Shown: piece by piece, positions 33,919 to 42,780 of the stretch
Position numbering within the stretch: position 1 is the first letter of the stretch
How the letters are laid out: every line of letters begins with the position of its first letter
Source of the DNA: Roseomonas sp. CECT 9278
GTDB lineage: Bacteria > Pseudomonadota > Alphaproteobacteria > Acetobacterales > Acetobacteraceae
Length of the DNA stretch: 64,000 bases
Assembly: GCF_918698155.1 (NCBI RefSeq)
Contig: NZ_CAKKLX010000023.1
Coordinates: 1-64,000 of the forward strand
Direction of reading: 5' to 3'
Program-made: the position numbers and the translations under genes
The notes under the pieces: generated by a model
What the model was told of the DNA's origin: nothing
Databases searched by the model: none
Seen by the model: only the letters and a program-made list of their open reading frames with translations

Positions 33919-34290
33919 TCATGTCAGGCTGAGGATGGTCATGCCGAGCACGACCGCAAGCCTGGCGGGCCCCGCCCAGCGCGGATCGGCCCCGGGCCGG
34001 CCCGCCGCGCGCCAGACGCCCACCGCCGCCACCAGGTTGTAGGGCACCGACAGCGCATAGCCGATGATGAAGGCCGCCAGCGTCTGCCCCGCCATCAGCA
34101 GCCAGAGGAAGCCGATGGTGGTCGACACGTTCACCAGCAGCCCGCCCAGCACCGCCCAGCTCCAGAAGGCCGCGGGCAGCGGCAGGTCGCCGCGCCACAG
34201 GCGGGCGATCGGCGCGTCCCGCCAGCGGTGCGCGGCAGTATCCCGCCCGCGGCGCGCGGCACGATCGCGCCCGCGGCGCGCGGCGGTCAT
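33919..34290 (-). CDS. Small membrane protein coupled to glcF
   Basis: The 123-residue protein has an Arg-rich N-terminus formed by three imperfect 8-residue repeats (AARRGRD-type), followed by about three membrane helices (FWSWAVLGGLLVNVS, IGFLWLLMAGQTLAAFIIGYA, LAVVLGMTILSL). Its ATG overlaps the glcF stop as ATGA. The family is unknown. The repeat suggests that the annotated N-terminus may have grown by tandem duplication. Confidence 0.65.
   Translation of the reverse strand: MTAARRGRDRAARRGRDTAAHRWRDAPIARLWRGDLPLPAAFWSWAVLGGLLVNVSTTIGFLWLLMAGQTLAAFIIGYALSVPYNLVAAVGVWRAAGRPGADPRWAGPARLAVVLGMTILSLT
34244..34284. repeat. 17-bp direct repeat, period 24, inside a coding start
   Basis: CGCCCGCGGCGCGCGGC occurs at 34244-34260 and 34268-34284. 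The period equals eight codons and produces repeated AARRGRD units in the small membrane protein. Confidence 0.85.
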
Positions 34291-35603
34291 CCCACGGCGC
34301 GGGCGCGCGCCACGGCCGGGGGCTCCGGCCCGCCGGCCATCCAGTCGAGCAGTTCGACCGTATGCACCGCGGGCATGGCGCCGTCGCCGAGCTGCGTCAG
34401 GCAGCCGATGTTCCCGGCCGCGATCAGCGCCGCCCCGGTGCGCGCGATGGCCGCCTGCTTGCGCGCCTTCAACTGCCCGGCGATCCCGGGCTGCAGGATG
34501 TTGTAGGTGCCGGCCGACCCGCAGCAGATATGGCCCTCGGCCGGTTCGCGCACGACGAAGCCGGCGGCCTTGAGCAGCGCCTTGGGCTCGGCGGTGATCT
34601 TCTGCCCATGCTGGAGCGAGCAGGCGGCGTGGTAGGCGACCGTGATCCCCGGCGCGGCGCGCGTGGGGGCGTAGCCGAAGCGGGTCAGCACCTCGGTGAT
34701 GTCGGCCGACAGCGCGGCGATGCGTGCGGCGGCGTCGCGTTCCGGCGCGTCGCGGAACATGTGGCCGTAGTCCTTCAGCGTGGTGCCGCAGCCCGAGGCA
34801 TTCACCACGATCGCGTCCAGCCCCTCGCCCTGCACCTCGGCCATCCAGGCGGCGATATTGGCGCGCGCGGCGCGCATCGCCGGATCATGGTTGCCCATGT
34901 GATGGTCGAGCGCGCCGCAGCAGCCCTGGCCCTTCGTGACCACCACCTCGATGCCCATGCGGGTCAGCAGGCGGATGGTGGCCTCGTTGATGGATGGTGC
35001 CAGCACCTGCTGCGCGCAGCCCATCAGGATGCCCACGCGCGCGCGGCGTTCGCCCTGCGCCGGATGCACCCGCGGGCGTTCGATGGCCGATGGCGAGGGC
35101 ACCGCTGCCGGGGCCAGGCGCAGCATGGCGCGCAGGCGCTGCGCGGTCATCGACGCCCCCGGCACCAGCCGCGCGAAGGGCCGCGCCAGCGTGGCCCCCA
35201 CCAGCGCCAGGCGGAAGCGCCCCGGATGCGGCAGCACCATCGACAGCACGCGGCGCAGCGCGCGCTCGGGCCAGGGGCGCCGATAGGTCTGTTCGATATA
35301 CGCCCGCGCATGGTCGACCAGGTGCATGTAGTGCACGCCCGAGGGGCAGGTGGTCATGCAGGACAGGCAGGACAGGCAGCGGTCGACATGGCGCACCACC
35401 TGCTCGGTGGCGGGCTTGCCGCCTTCCAGCATGTCCTTGATCAGGTAGATGCGCCCGCGCGGGCTGTCGAGCTCGTCGCCCAGCAGCAGGAAGGTCGGGC
35501 AGGTCGCGGTGCACATGCCGCAATGCACGCAGGTGCGCAGGATGCGGTTGCTCTCGGCGGTGTCGGGGTCGGCCAGTTGCGCGGCCGAGAAGCTGGTCTG
35601 CAT
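34287..35603 (-). CDS. glcF: Glycolate oxidase iron-sulfur subunit
   Basis: The 438-residue protein carries two [4Fe-4S] ferredoxin motifs: C25, C28, C31, C35 (CVHCGMCTATCP) and C76, C79, C82, C86 (CLSCLSCMTTCP). Two CCG-type haem/Fe-S-associated domains follow (GQGCCGALDHH, HICCGSAGTYN). GlcF passes electrons from glycolate oxidation to the membrane quinone pool with GlcD and GlcE. Those partners are not adjacent here, so glcF is separated from the usual glcDEF order. It is followed by a small membrane protein gene. Confidence 0.92.
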   Translation of the reverse strand: MQTSFSAAQLADPDTAESNRILRTCVHCGMCTATCPTFLLLGDELDSPRGRIYLIKDMLEGGKPATEQVVRHVDRCLSCLSCMTTCPSGVHYMHLVDHARAYIEQTYRRPWPERALRRVLSMVLPHPGRFRLALVGATLARPFARLVPGASMTAQRLRAMLRLAPAAVPSPSAIERPRVHPAQGERRARVGILMGCAQQVLAPSINEATIRLLTRMGIEVVVTKGQGCCGALDHHMGNHDPAMRAARANIAAWMAEVQGEGLDAIVVNASGCGTTLKDYGHMFRDAPERDAAARIAALSADITEVLTRFGYAPTRAAPGITVAYHAACSLQHGQKITAEPKALLKAAGFVVREPAEGHICCGSAGTYNILQPGIAGQLKARKQAAIARTGAALIAAGNIGCLTQLGDGAMPAVHTVELLDWMAGGPEPPAVARARAVG

Positions 35604-35702
35604 CCGGCAAATCTAGGCGAGCCCGCCGCTTCCCGCCAGCGACGGGTGGCTTGTCCGCCCCGCCCGCCGGTTCCTATGCTTGGCGCCCGAGGGGATTGCA
35701 CC

Positions 35703-36521
35703 ATGACCACCATGCTTGTCGAACTTGCCGCGGCCAGCATGGCGGGCTTCACGCTGGTGGTCTTCGCCGTGCAGTTCGCCGCGCGGGAGCTGGGCTGCTG
35801 GCTGGCGGCGCGGCGCCTCGCGCGCGGGGATGCGCCCAGCGAGGGCGTGGGCGTGGTGGTGGCGGGGATGCTCGGGCTGCTCGGCTTCGTGCTGGCGCTG
35901 ACGCTGTCCTTCGCCAATACGCGCTACCAGGAACGCCGCGACGCGACGCTGGCGGAAGCGAACGCCATCGGCACCGCCTGGCTGCGCGCCGAGGCGATCG
36001 ACCACCCGCGCAGCGCCGAGATCGCCCGGCTGCTGGTGGACTATACGAAGCTGCGCGCCGACTTCGTGCGCGTCGGGCTGGACGCCGCCGCGATCGAGGA
36101 GCTGAACCGCCGCAGCAATGCCGCGCAGTCGGTCATCTGGGGGCACATGGCCGGGCTGGTGCGCGAACGACCGGACCCGATCATCGCGGCGCTGCAGGCC
36201 TCCCTGAACGACACCTTCGACAGCGCGACCTCGCAGCGATTCGCCTTCGCGGCGCGCCTGCCGCCGCAGCTGGCGTGGCTGCTGCTGGGGATGGCGACGC
36301 TGGGGATGGCGGGGCTCGGCTACCAGCTCGGCCAGCGCGGCCGCCCGCTGCGCGTGCTGTCGACCCTGCTGGTGGCGATGTGGACGGCGATCCTGGTGGT
36401 GATCCTGGACCTGGGGTCGGCGCGGATCGGCAATATCCGCACCAGTACCGCCGTGTATGACTGGACCGTCCAGGGGTTCGAGGGCGGCGTCAGCGTGCCG
36501 GCCCTGCCCGCATCGCGCTGA
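35703..36521 (+). CDS. DUF4239 membrane protein
   Basis: The 272-residue protein has two N-terminal hydrophobic helices, a long soluble middle with the family stretch FANTRYQERRDATLAEANAI (charged helix), and two C-terminal helices. This is the DUF4239 layout, a bestrophin-like group of unknown function. A GAGGGG ribosome site precedes ATG 35703. It is divergent from glcF, and the ABC permease follows 46 bases later on the same strand. Confidence 0.85.
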   Translation: MTTMLVELAAASMAGFTLVVFAVQFAARELGCWLAARRLARGDAPSEGVGVVVAGMLGLLGFVLALTLSFANTRYQERRDATLAEANAIGTAWLRAEAIDHPRSAEIARLLVDYTKLRADFVRVGLDAAAIEELNRRSNAAQSVIWGHMAGLVRERPDPIIAALQASLNDTFDSATSQRFAFAARLPPQLAWLLLGMATLGMAGLGYQLGQRGRPLRVLSTLLVAMWTAILVVILDLGSARIGNIRTSTAVYDWTVQGFEGGVSVPALPASR

Positions 36522-36567
36522 CGCACCCTCGCCGCGCGGGGCGGCGCATGCTAACCGCTGACTGAGA

Positions 36568-38244
36568 ATGGCTCGCAGCGTCACCCTGGACGCGGCGCCA
36601 GCTCCGACCCCGCCGGCGTGCCGGCGCCGCGCGCCCGCCTGGGCCTGGGGATCGCTGCTGGCGGCCGCGCTGATCACCGCCCCACTGGTCGCGGTGCTGG
36701 TCACGGCGGCGGTACGCCCTGGCGCGGGCTTCGTCCATATCGCCACCACCACCCTGCCCGGGATGCTGGGCAACTCCGCGCTGCTGGTGCTGCTGGTGGC
36801 GCTGATGGCGGGGTCGGCCGGGGCGGTCTCGGCCTGGATCGTGGCGACCTGCGACTTCCGCGGCCGGCGCGTGCTGGAGGTGGCGCTGCTGCTGCCGCTG
36901 GCGATGCCGGCCTACCTCAATGGCTATGTCTACACCTGGCTGCTGGACGTGGCGGGGCCGCTGCAGCAGGCGCTGCGCGATGCCACCGGGCTGCGCTATG
37001 GCGAGTACTGGGCGCCCGAAATCCGGTCCCTGCCCGGGGCCGCGCTGATGCTGTCGATGGTGCTGTATCCCTACGTTTACCTGATGTGCCGCGCCGCCTT
37101 CCTGCAACAGAGCGTGTGCCTGCTGGAGGCGTCGCGCACGCTGGGGCACGGCTTGCCGCGCACCTTCCTGCATGTCGCGCTGCCGCTGGCGCGCCCGGCA
37201 CTGGCGGGCGGCATCGCGCTGGCGCTGATGGAGACGCTGGCGGATTTCGGCACGGTGCAGCATTTCGGCGTCCGCACCTTCACCACCGGCATCTATGAAG
37301 CCTGGTTCGGCATGGATGACCGGGGGGCTGCGGCGCAGCTGGCGGTCGGGCTGCTGGGATGCGTGTTCCTGCTGCTGGGGCTCGAACGCATCTCGCGCGG
37401 CGGGCGGCGCTTCCACCCGACCACGACGCGCCACCCGCCGCTGCGCCCGGTGATGCTGCGCGGCTGGAAGCAGGCGGGCGCGCAACTGGCCTGCGCGATG
37501 CCGGTGGTGCTGGGCTTCGCCATCCCCGCCGGGGCGCTGGCCTGGCTGGCCGCCACCGCGGGCGACCCGCTGGATCCGCGCCGCTTCCTGCCCTTCGCGC
37601 TGAACTCCCTGACGCTGTCGGCCATCACGGCGGCGATCGCGGTGGCCATGGCGGCGGCCATGGCCTGGGCGGCGCGGCTGCATCCTTCGCCCGCGCGCGC
37701 CTTCGCCAACCGGGTGGCGGCGCTGGGCTACGCGCTGCCGGGGTCGGTGATCGCGGTGGGCACGCTGGTGCCCTTCGGGATCTTCGACAATGCGCTGGAT
37801 GCCTGGATGCGCGAGCACTTCGGCGTGTCCACCGGGTTGCTGCTGTCGGGCACCATGGTGGCGCTGGTGTTTGCGTATCTCGTGCGGTTCCTGGCGGTCG
37901 CACTGTCGGCGGTGGAATCGGGGCTGGCGCGGCTGAAGCCGTCCTTCTTCGCCGCCGCGCGGGTGCTCGGGCGCACGCCCGGCCAGGCGGTGCGGGAGGT
38001 GGAGCTGCCGCTGGCGCGCGGGGCGCTGCTGACCGCCGGCGTGCTGGTGTTTGTCGACACCATGAAGGAATTGCCGGCGACGCTGATCGTGCGGCCCTTC
38101 GACCTCGATACGCTGGCCGTGCGCATCTACAACCTGGCGTCGGATGAGCGGCTGGCTGAGGCATCGACCGCCGCGCTGCTGATCGTGCTGGCGGGGCTGC
38201 TGCCGGTGGCGGCACTCACGCGGGCGATGCGCCGGGCGGAGTGA
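36568..38244 (+). CDS. Fe3+-type ABC transporter permease (FbpB-like)
   Basis: The 558-residue protein has about twelve membrane helices in two homologous halves. Each half has an ABC-permease EAA loop (EASRTLGHGLPRTFLHVALPLA and AARVLGRTPGQAVREVELPLA regions). Such fused two-half permeases serve Fe3+ or related ion importers. A matching binding protein lies about 7.5 kb away on the other strand (45079-46113); no ATPase gene is seen in the window. The 3' end overlaps the convergent LysR gene by 29 bases. Confidence 0.85.
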   Translation: MARSVTLDAAPAPTPPACRRRAPAWAWGSLLAAALITAPLVAVLVTAAVRPGAGFVHIATTTLPGMLGNSALLVLLVALMAGSAGAVSAWIVATCDFRGRRVLEVALLLPLAMPAYLNGYVYTWLLDVAGPLQQALRDATGLRYGEYWAPEIRSLPGAALMLSMVLYPYVYLMCRAAFLQQSVCLLEASRTLGHGLPRTFLHVALPLARPALAGGIALALMETLADFGTVQHFGVRTFTTGIYEAWFGMDDRGAAAQLAVGLLGCVFLLLGLERISRGGRRFHPTTTRHPPLRPVMLRGWKQAGAQLACAMPVVLGFAIPAGALAWLAATAGDPLDPRRFLPFALNSLTLSAITAAIAVAMAAAMAWAARLHPSPARAFANRVAALGYALPGSVIAVGTLVPFGIFDNALDAWMREHFGVSTGLLLSGTMVALVFAYLVRFLAVALSAVESGLARLKPSFFAAARVLGRTPGQAVREVELPLARGALLTAGVLVFVDTMKELPATLIVRPFDLDTLAVRIYNLASDERLAEASTAALLIVLAGLLPVAALTRAMRRAE

Positions 38245-39136
38245 CGCGGCGCGGCGCGAGTTCCGCGGCCAGCAGGTCGAACACGGTGCGCACGCGCCGG
38301 CTGGTGTGCAGGTCACGATGCGTGGCGAGCCACATCGGGAAGGTGATCGGCGGCGCGTCCGGCAGCACGCGGCGCACCAGGGGCTCGGCGTCGCCCACCG
38401 CCTCGGTGATCAGGCCGATGCCAGCCCCGCGCTTGACGAATTCCCACTGCACCAGGTGGCTGTCGGTCACCACCGGGAAGTTCTGGCGCGTCACCGGCGC
38501 GCCCATCGCGCGCAGCCCATCCATCAGCATGTCGTTGTCGGCGAAGCCGAGGAAGGTGGCGCCCGCCAGGTCGGCCATGCTGCGCGGCCGGCCGAGCGCC
38601 GCGATCACCGCCGGCGTGGCATAGGGCCGCGCCGCATCGTCGCGCAGGTGCCGCGCGATCACCTCGGGCTGGGTCGAGGCGAAGTTCCGGATGGCGATGT
38701 CGGCCTCGCGCCGCAGCAGGTCGGTGGGGTGGTTGGTGGCGACGACCTCCACCGCGATCCCCGGATGCGCCGCGCGCAGCGTCGCGATGACCGGCGGCAG
38801 CAGGAAGGCGGAATAGACCTCGCTCGCGGTGATGCGGATCAGCCCCTCGATCACCTGCGACCGGCCGGCCGCGGCCAGCGCGACACGCTCCGCCGCCGCC
38901 CCCATGGCGCGCAGGTGATCGACCAGGTCGGCCCCGCCCGGCGTCAGCACCAGCCCGCGCCCGGCGCGTTCGACCAGCGCCAGGCCCAACTGCGCCTCCA
39001 GCGCCGCGACCTGGCGGCCGATGGTGGGCTGGGTCAGCCCCAGCACGCGCGCGGCGGCCGAGAGCGAGCCTTCCTCGGCCAGCGCCAGGAAGGCGCGCGC
39101 GCAGGTCCAGTCGAAGGTCACGGAGCGCCAATCCAT
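38216..39136 (-). CDS. LysR-family transcriptional regulator
   Basis: The 306-residue protein has an N-terminal winged helix (AFLALAEEGSLSAAARVLGL, TQPTIGRQVAALE) and a C-terminal periplasmic-binding-like sensor domain. It is divergent from an MDR oxidoreductase gene 90 bases away, the typical relation between a LysR regulator and its target. The effector is unknown. The Met at 39136 begins the conserved domain; the longer open frame is unsupported. Confidence 0.92.
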   Translation of the reverse strand: MDWRSVTFDWTCARAFLALAEEGSLSAAARVLGLTQPTIGRQVAALEAQLGLALVERAGRGLVLTPGGADLVDHLRAMGAAAERVALAAAGRSQVIEGLIRITASEVYSAFLLPPVIATLRAAHPGIAVEVVATNHPTDLLRREADIAIRNFASTQPEVIARHLRDDAARPYATPAVIAALGRPRSMADLAGATFLGFADNDMLMDGLRAMGAPVTRQNFPVVTDSHLVQWEFVKRGAGIGLITEAVGDAEPLVRRVLPDAPPITFPMWLATHRDLHTSRRVRTVFDLLAAELAPRRVTPPGASPA

Positions 39137-39150
39137 GCATAATCGTATGC
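39137..39150. promoter_or_regulatory. Dyad between the LysR gene and its divergent target
   Basis: GCATA-ATCG-TATGC is a perfect 5-bp dyad immediately upstream of the LysR start codon. It is a plausible LysR autoregulatory site. Confidence 0.4.
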
Positions 39151-39226
39151 CTGAACGACAAGTTTCCGCAATTACGCCTTCGAATCCGCATGGATAGGAA
39201 GGGCGCCGAACCCGCTGGAGACCCCC

Positions 39227-40207
39227 ATGAAAGCCGCCATCCGCCGCCGCTACGGCCCGCCCGAGGTGCTCGAACTGGCCGAGGTCGCGACCCCGGCACC
39301 CGGGCCCCACGAGGTCCGCGTGCGGGTCGCCGCCAGCAGCGTCACCTCCGGCGATGCGCGGCTGCGCGGCTGCACCGATGCCGGAATCTTCTGGCTGCCG
39401 ATCCGCCTGATCTTCGGCCTGCGCCGCCCGCGCCGGCCGATCGCGGGGATGGAATTCGCCGGGCGCGTGGATGCCATCGGCCCGGGCGTGACCAGGCTGC
39501 GCCCTGGCGACGCGGTCTTCGGCATGACATCGGGCAGCGGCGCCAATGCCGAATACCTGACGATCCGCGAGGATGCCGCCATCGCCGCCATGCCCGCGCG
39601 CCTGAGCGCGGCCGAGGCCGCCGCGGTGCCTTTCGGTGCGCTCTCGGCGCTGGAATTCCTGCGTGACGTGGCGCGGCTGCGCGAAGGCGAGCGCATCCTG
39701 GTGCATGGCGCGAGTGGCGGCGTGGGCGTCTTCGCCGTGCAACTCGCCCGGCATTTCGGCGCGCATGTCACCGCCGTGTGCAGCGCGGCCAATGCCGCCC
39801 TGGTGCGCGGGCTGGGCGCGCATGACGTGATCGACTACGCCGCCGCCGACTTCACGGCGGGGAATGCAACCTACGACGTCATCCTCGACGTGGTCGGCGG
39901 CACCGATCCGGCGCGCTGCCGGCGCGTGCTGGCGCCGGGCGGGCGGCATGTCTTCGTCGCCTTCGGGCTGCGCGAGATGCTGTGGATGCTCGGCACCTGG
40001 CTGGGCGGCGGGCGGCGCGTGGTCTGCGGCACCTCGGGCGCGCGGCGGCAGGACCTCGACTGGATCGCCGAGCGGCTCGGCTCGGGCGCGCTGCGTCCGG
40101 TGATCGACCGGCGCTTCGGCCTTGCCGACATCATCGCCGCGCATCGCCATGTCGAGACCGGGCGCAAGCGCGGCAGCGTGGTGATCGAGGTGGCGGCGCC
40201 GGGCTGA
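39227..40207 (+). CDS. MDR-superfamily NAD(P)-dependent oxidoreductase
   Basis: The 326-residue protein is a medium-chain reductase of the zinc-free quinone reductase group. It has MEFAGRVDAIGPGV in the catalytic domain and the cofactor-binding fold VHGASGGVGVFAVQLARHFG. The catalytic-zinc ligands are absent. It likely reduces quinones or enones with NADPH. The divergent LysR gene is the likely regulator. A strong terminator follows the stop. Confidence 0.88.
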   Translation: MKAAIRRRYGPPEVLELAEVATPAPGPHEVRVRVAASSVTSGDARLRGCTDAGIFWLPIRLIFGLRRPRRPIAGMEFAGRVDAIGPGVTRLRPGDAVFGMTSGSGANAEYLTIREDAAIAAMPARLSAAEAAAVPFGALSALEFLRDVARLREGERILVHGASGGVGVFAVQLARHFGAHVTAVCSAANAALVRGLGAHDVIDYAAADFTAGNATYDVILDVVGGTDPARCRRVLAPGGRHVFVAFGLREMLWMLGTWLGGGRRVVCGTSGARRQDLDWIAERLGSGALRPVIDRRFGLADIIAAHRHVETGRKRGSVVIEVAAPG

Positions 40208-40248
40208 TGCCATCGGTCGAATTCGTCGACCGATGGTATCAGTCTTTT
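40205..40248 (+). terminator. Terminator after the MDR oxidoreductase
   Basis: A 16-bp stem with one G-U pair (40205-40220 with 40226-40241, loop ATTCG) begins at the stop codon. It is followed by GTCTTTTGG. Confidence 0.85.
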
Positions 40249-40265
40249 GGTGCCCTCAGTCGCGT

Positions 40266-40378
40266 CGTGCCGAAGGCACGCCTTTGGCGTGACGCGCAAA
40301 CCTGCGGTTTGCTTGGCTTCGCCGGACTGCCCGGCGGGCCGCATCCGCGGCCTCGGCACGGGTCAAACGCGCGTGCCG
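40266..40378. repeat. Run of short hairpins upstream of the acylase gene
   Basis: Successive perfect inverted repeats with three-base loops are CGTGCC-gaa-GGCACG (40266-40280), CACGCC-ttt-GGCGTG (40277-40291) and GCAAACC-tgc-GGTTTGC (40296-40312). A wider CGGCACG/CGTGCCG pair lies at 40354-40378. The first two overlap and are mutually exclusive. Confidence 0.6.
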
Positions 40379-40482
40379 TTGGCATGAGGCGCGCGCCGAT
40401 ACGTTTCGGCACAGGCCCTGCCCTTGTGGGCTGGTCGCGCGGACCCAAAAGCATGGCACCCTGCCGCCGAGGTTCCTGCCCG

Positions 40483-42780
40483 ATGCCCCTTCGCACAGCC
40501 TGCCCGCCGCGCGCCGGCCACGCCCTTTCGCTTCTGCTGGCCCTGCTGCTGGGCGGCTGCGCGGCGCTGTCGCCGCGCGCGGTGACGACCGAGGCGCGCA
40601 TCGCCGCCGTGCCCGCCGCCGGCGCCGCGGTGGAACGCCCGGTCACCATCCGCTGGAACGACCACATGGTGCCCTGGGTGGAGGCCGAGACCGACCGCGA
40701 CCTGTTCTATGCGCTGGGCCTGGTGCACGGCCATCTGCGCGGGGCGCAGATCGCGCTGCTGCGCCTGGCCGCGCGCGGGCGGTTGTCGGAAGTGGCCGGG
40801 CCCTTCGCGACCGACATCGACCACGCGCTGCGCATCCTCGATTTCGGGCGCGCGGCGCCGGCCATCCGCGCGGCCTGGCCGGAGGAGACGCGGGTGCTGA
40901 TGGCGTCCTTCACCGCCGGGCTGAACCACGCGGTGTTGAACGGGCGCGCGCCACCGGAATTCGGCCTGCTGGGCCTGTCGCGCGAGGCCTTCACCGAGGA
41001 CGACCTGCTGGCGATCGGGCGGCTCGCGGGCACGGATGTGAACTGGCTGGGCTACTTCGCGCTGCTGCCCGCGCGGGGCACGCCGGGCTTCGACCGGCTG
41101 TGGGCGCGCACCGTCGCGGCGGGGTCCTCGGCGCCGGAGGCCGCGCTGCCGGAAGGCCGGCGCCTCGCGGTGATCCGCGACATCCTGGCCGGCAGCGGGC
41201 GCGTGGGATCGAACACCGTGGCGGTGGCGGCGCGGCGGTCGGCGACCGGCGGCGCGCTGATCGGATCCGACCCGCACCTTGGCTTGATCCAGCCGAATGT
41301 CTGGCTGGCGGCGGGGATGCGCTCGCCGTCCTTCCACGCGGTCGGGCTGATGGTGCCGGGGCTGCCCTTCCTGGCGATCGGGCGCAATGCCGACATTGCC
41401 TGGGGCGGGACCAACATGCGCGCGGCGTCGTCGGATCTGTTCGATGTCTCGGCGCTGCCGGCGGAGGATTTCCGCACGCACACGGTCAGCATCCGCCAGC
41501 GCCTGTGGTTCAGCGCGGAACGCCAGGTGCGCGTCACGCCGCATGGCCCGGTGGTGACCGACGCCACCGTGCTGCCGCGCCGCCCCGGGGACGTGATCGC
41601 GCTGCGCTGGGTGGGCCACGAGCCGACCGACGAGATCACCGCCCTGCTGGGGGCCGCGCGCGCGCGCAATGGCGAGCAGTTCCGCGCCGCCTTCGCGAGT
41701 TTCGGCGTCTCGGCGCAGAACATGATCTGGGCGGGCCGGGATGGGCGGATCGGGCAGTTCTACGCGACCACCATTCCCGATCGCCGCGGCATTCCCGCCG
41801 ACCCGGTGCTGGATGCGCGCGACCCTTCCGCGACCACGCCATGGCAGCGCCTGCTGCGCACGCCCGACCTGCCCTTCGTGGTCAACCCGCGCGAGGGCGT
41901 GCTGGCCAGCGCCAACAACCGCCCGGAACCGCTCGGCGGGCGGGCGCCGCCGGTGCTGGGCTTCTTCTTCTCCGACAGCGACCGGGTGGAGCGGCTGCGG
42001 GAATTGCTGGCATCGCGCGCGCGCCACACGCCGGCCGACATCATGGCGATCCAGGCGGATACGCGGTCACCGCGCGCAGGGCGGCTGGCGGCGGCGCTGG
42101 CCGCGCGCATGGCGGGCATCACGGAGGCCGCGCCGCTGGTGGATGCCCTGCGCGGCTGGGATGGCGACTACCGCGCCGATGCGCGCGCGCCGGTCGCCTT
42201 CGAGGTGCTGCTCGCGCGACTTGTGCCGCTGCTGGCCGCGGCCGAACGGCAGGACAGCGCAGGCACGCGCCGCGCGCCCGAGAGCCAGTGGAATTTCATC
42301 ACCGCCTTCCTGCTGCGCGACCTGGATGCGCTGGAGCCCGCGCGACGCGATGCGGTATTGCGCGCGGCGGCGGGTGCTGCGGCGGCCGACTTCGCGCGGC
42401 TGCCGCCATGGGGCGAGATGCACCGCCTGCCGCATGCCCATGCGCTGGTGAACCTGCCGGTGATCGGCGAGGCCTTCTTCCGCTACGGAGACTACCCGGT
42501 GGGGGGTTCGCGCGAGACGCCGATGAAGACCAGCCATGGCCTGGTGACCGACCGGCACAACGCCACCTTCGGGTCGATGGCGCGCCATGTCAGCGACATG
42601 GCGGACCCGGATGCGAACTGGTTCACGCTGTGGGGCGGACAGGATGGGTGGCTCGGCTCCGCGGCCTTTGCCGACCAGGTGCCGCTGTGGCTGGAGCGGC
42701 GGTCGATCCGCGTGCCGCTGCGGCCGGAGACGGTGGCGGTGGAATTTCCGCGCGTGACGCGCCTCGCGCCCGCGCGATGA
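40483..42780 (+). CDS. Penicillin-acylase-family lipoprotein (N-terminal nucleophile amidase)
   Basis: The 765-residue protein begins with a lipoprotein signal (SLLLALLLGGC, lipobox Cys near residue 27). It then shows the acylase plan: alpha chain, spacer, and a nucleophile Ser at about residue 243 in GRVGSNTVAV. SDPHLGLIQPNVWLAAG, WGGTNMRA, HGPVVTD and RWVGHEP follow. Members self-cleave before the Ser and hydrolyse amides such as penicillin G, acyl-homoserine lactones or other N-acyl compounds. The Met at 40483 is chosen for the signal. The stop overlaps the following GH3 gene by four bases. Confidence 0.88.
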   Translation: MPLRTACPPRAGHALSLLLALLLGGCAALSPRAVTTEARIAAVPAAGAAVERPVTIRWNDHMVPWVEAETDRDLFYALGLVHGHLRGAQIALLRLAARGRLSEVAGPFATDIDHALRILDFGRAAPAIRAAWPEETRVLMASFTAGLNHAVLNGRAPPEFGLLGLSREAFTEDDLLAIGRLAGTDVNWLGYFALLPARGTPGFDRLWARTVAAGSSAPEAALPEGRRLAVIRDILAGSGRVGSNTVAVAARRSATGGALIGSDPHLGLIQPNVWLAAGMRSPSFHAVGLMVPGLPFLAIGRNADIAWGGTNMRAASSDLFDVSALPAEDFRTHTVSIRQRLWFSAERQVRVTPHGPVVTDATVLPRRPGDVIALRWVGHEPTDEITALLGAARARNGEQFRAAFASFGVSAQNMIWAGRDGRIGQFYATTIPDRRGIPADPVLDARDPSATTPWQRLLRTPDLPFVVNPREGVLASANNRPEPLGGRAPPVLGFFFSDSDRVERLRELLASRARHTPADIMAIQADTRSPRAGRLAAALAARMAGITEAAPLVDALRGWDGDYRADARAPVAFEVLLARLVPLLAAAERQDSAGTRRAPESQWNFITAFLLRDLDALEPARRDAVLRAAAGAAAADFARLPPWGEMHRLPHAHALVNLPVIGEAFFRYGDYPVGGSRETPMKTSHGLVTDRHNATFGSMARHVSDMADPDANWFTLWGGQDGWLGSAAFADQVPLWLERRSIRVPLRPETVAVEFPRVTRLAPAR

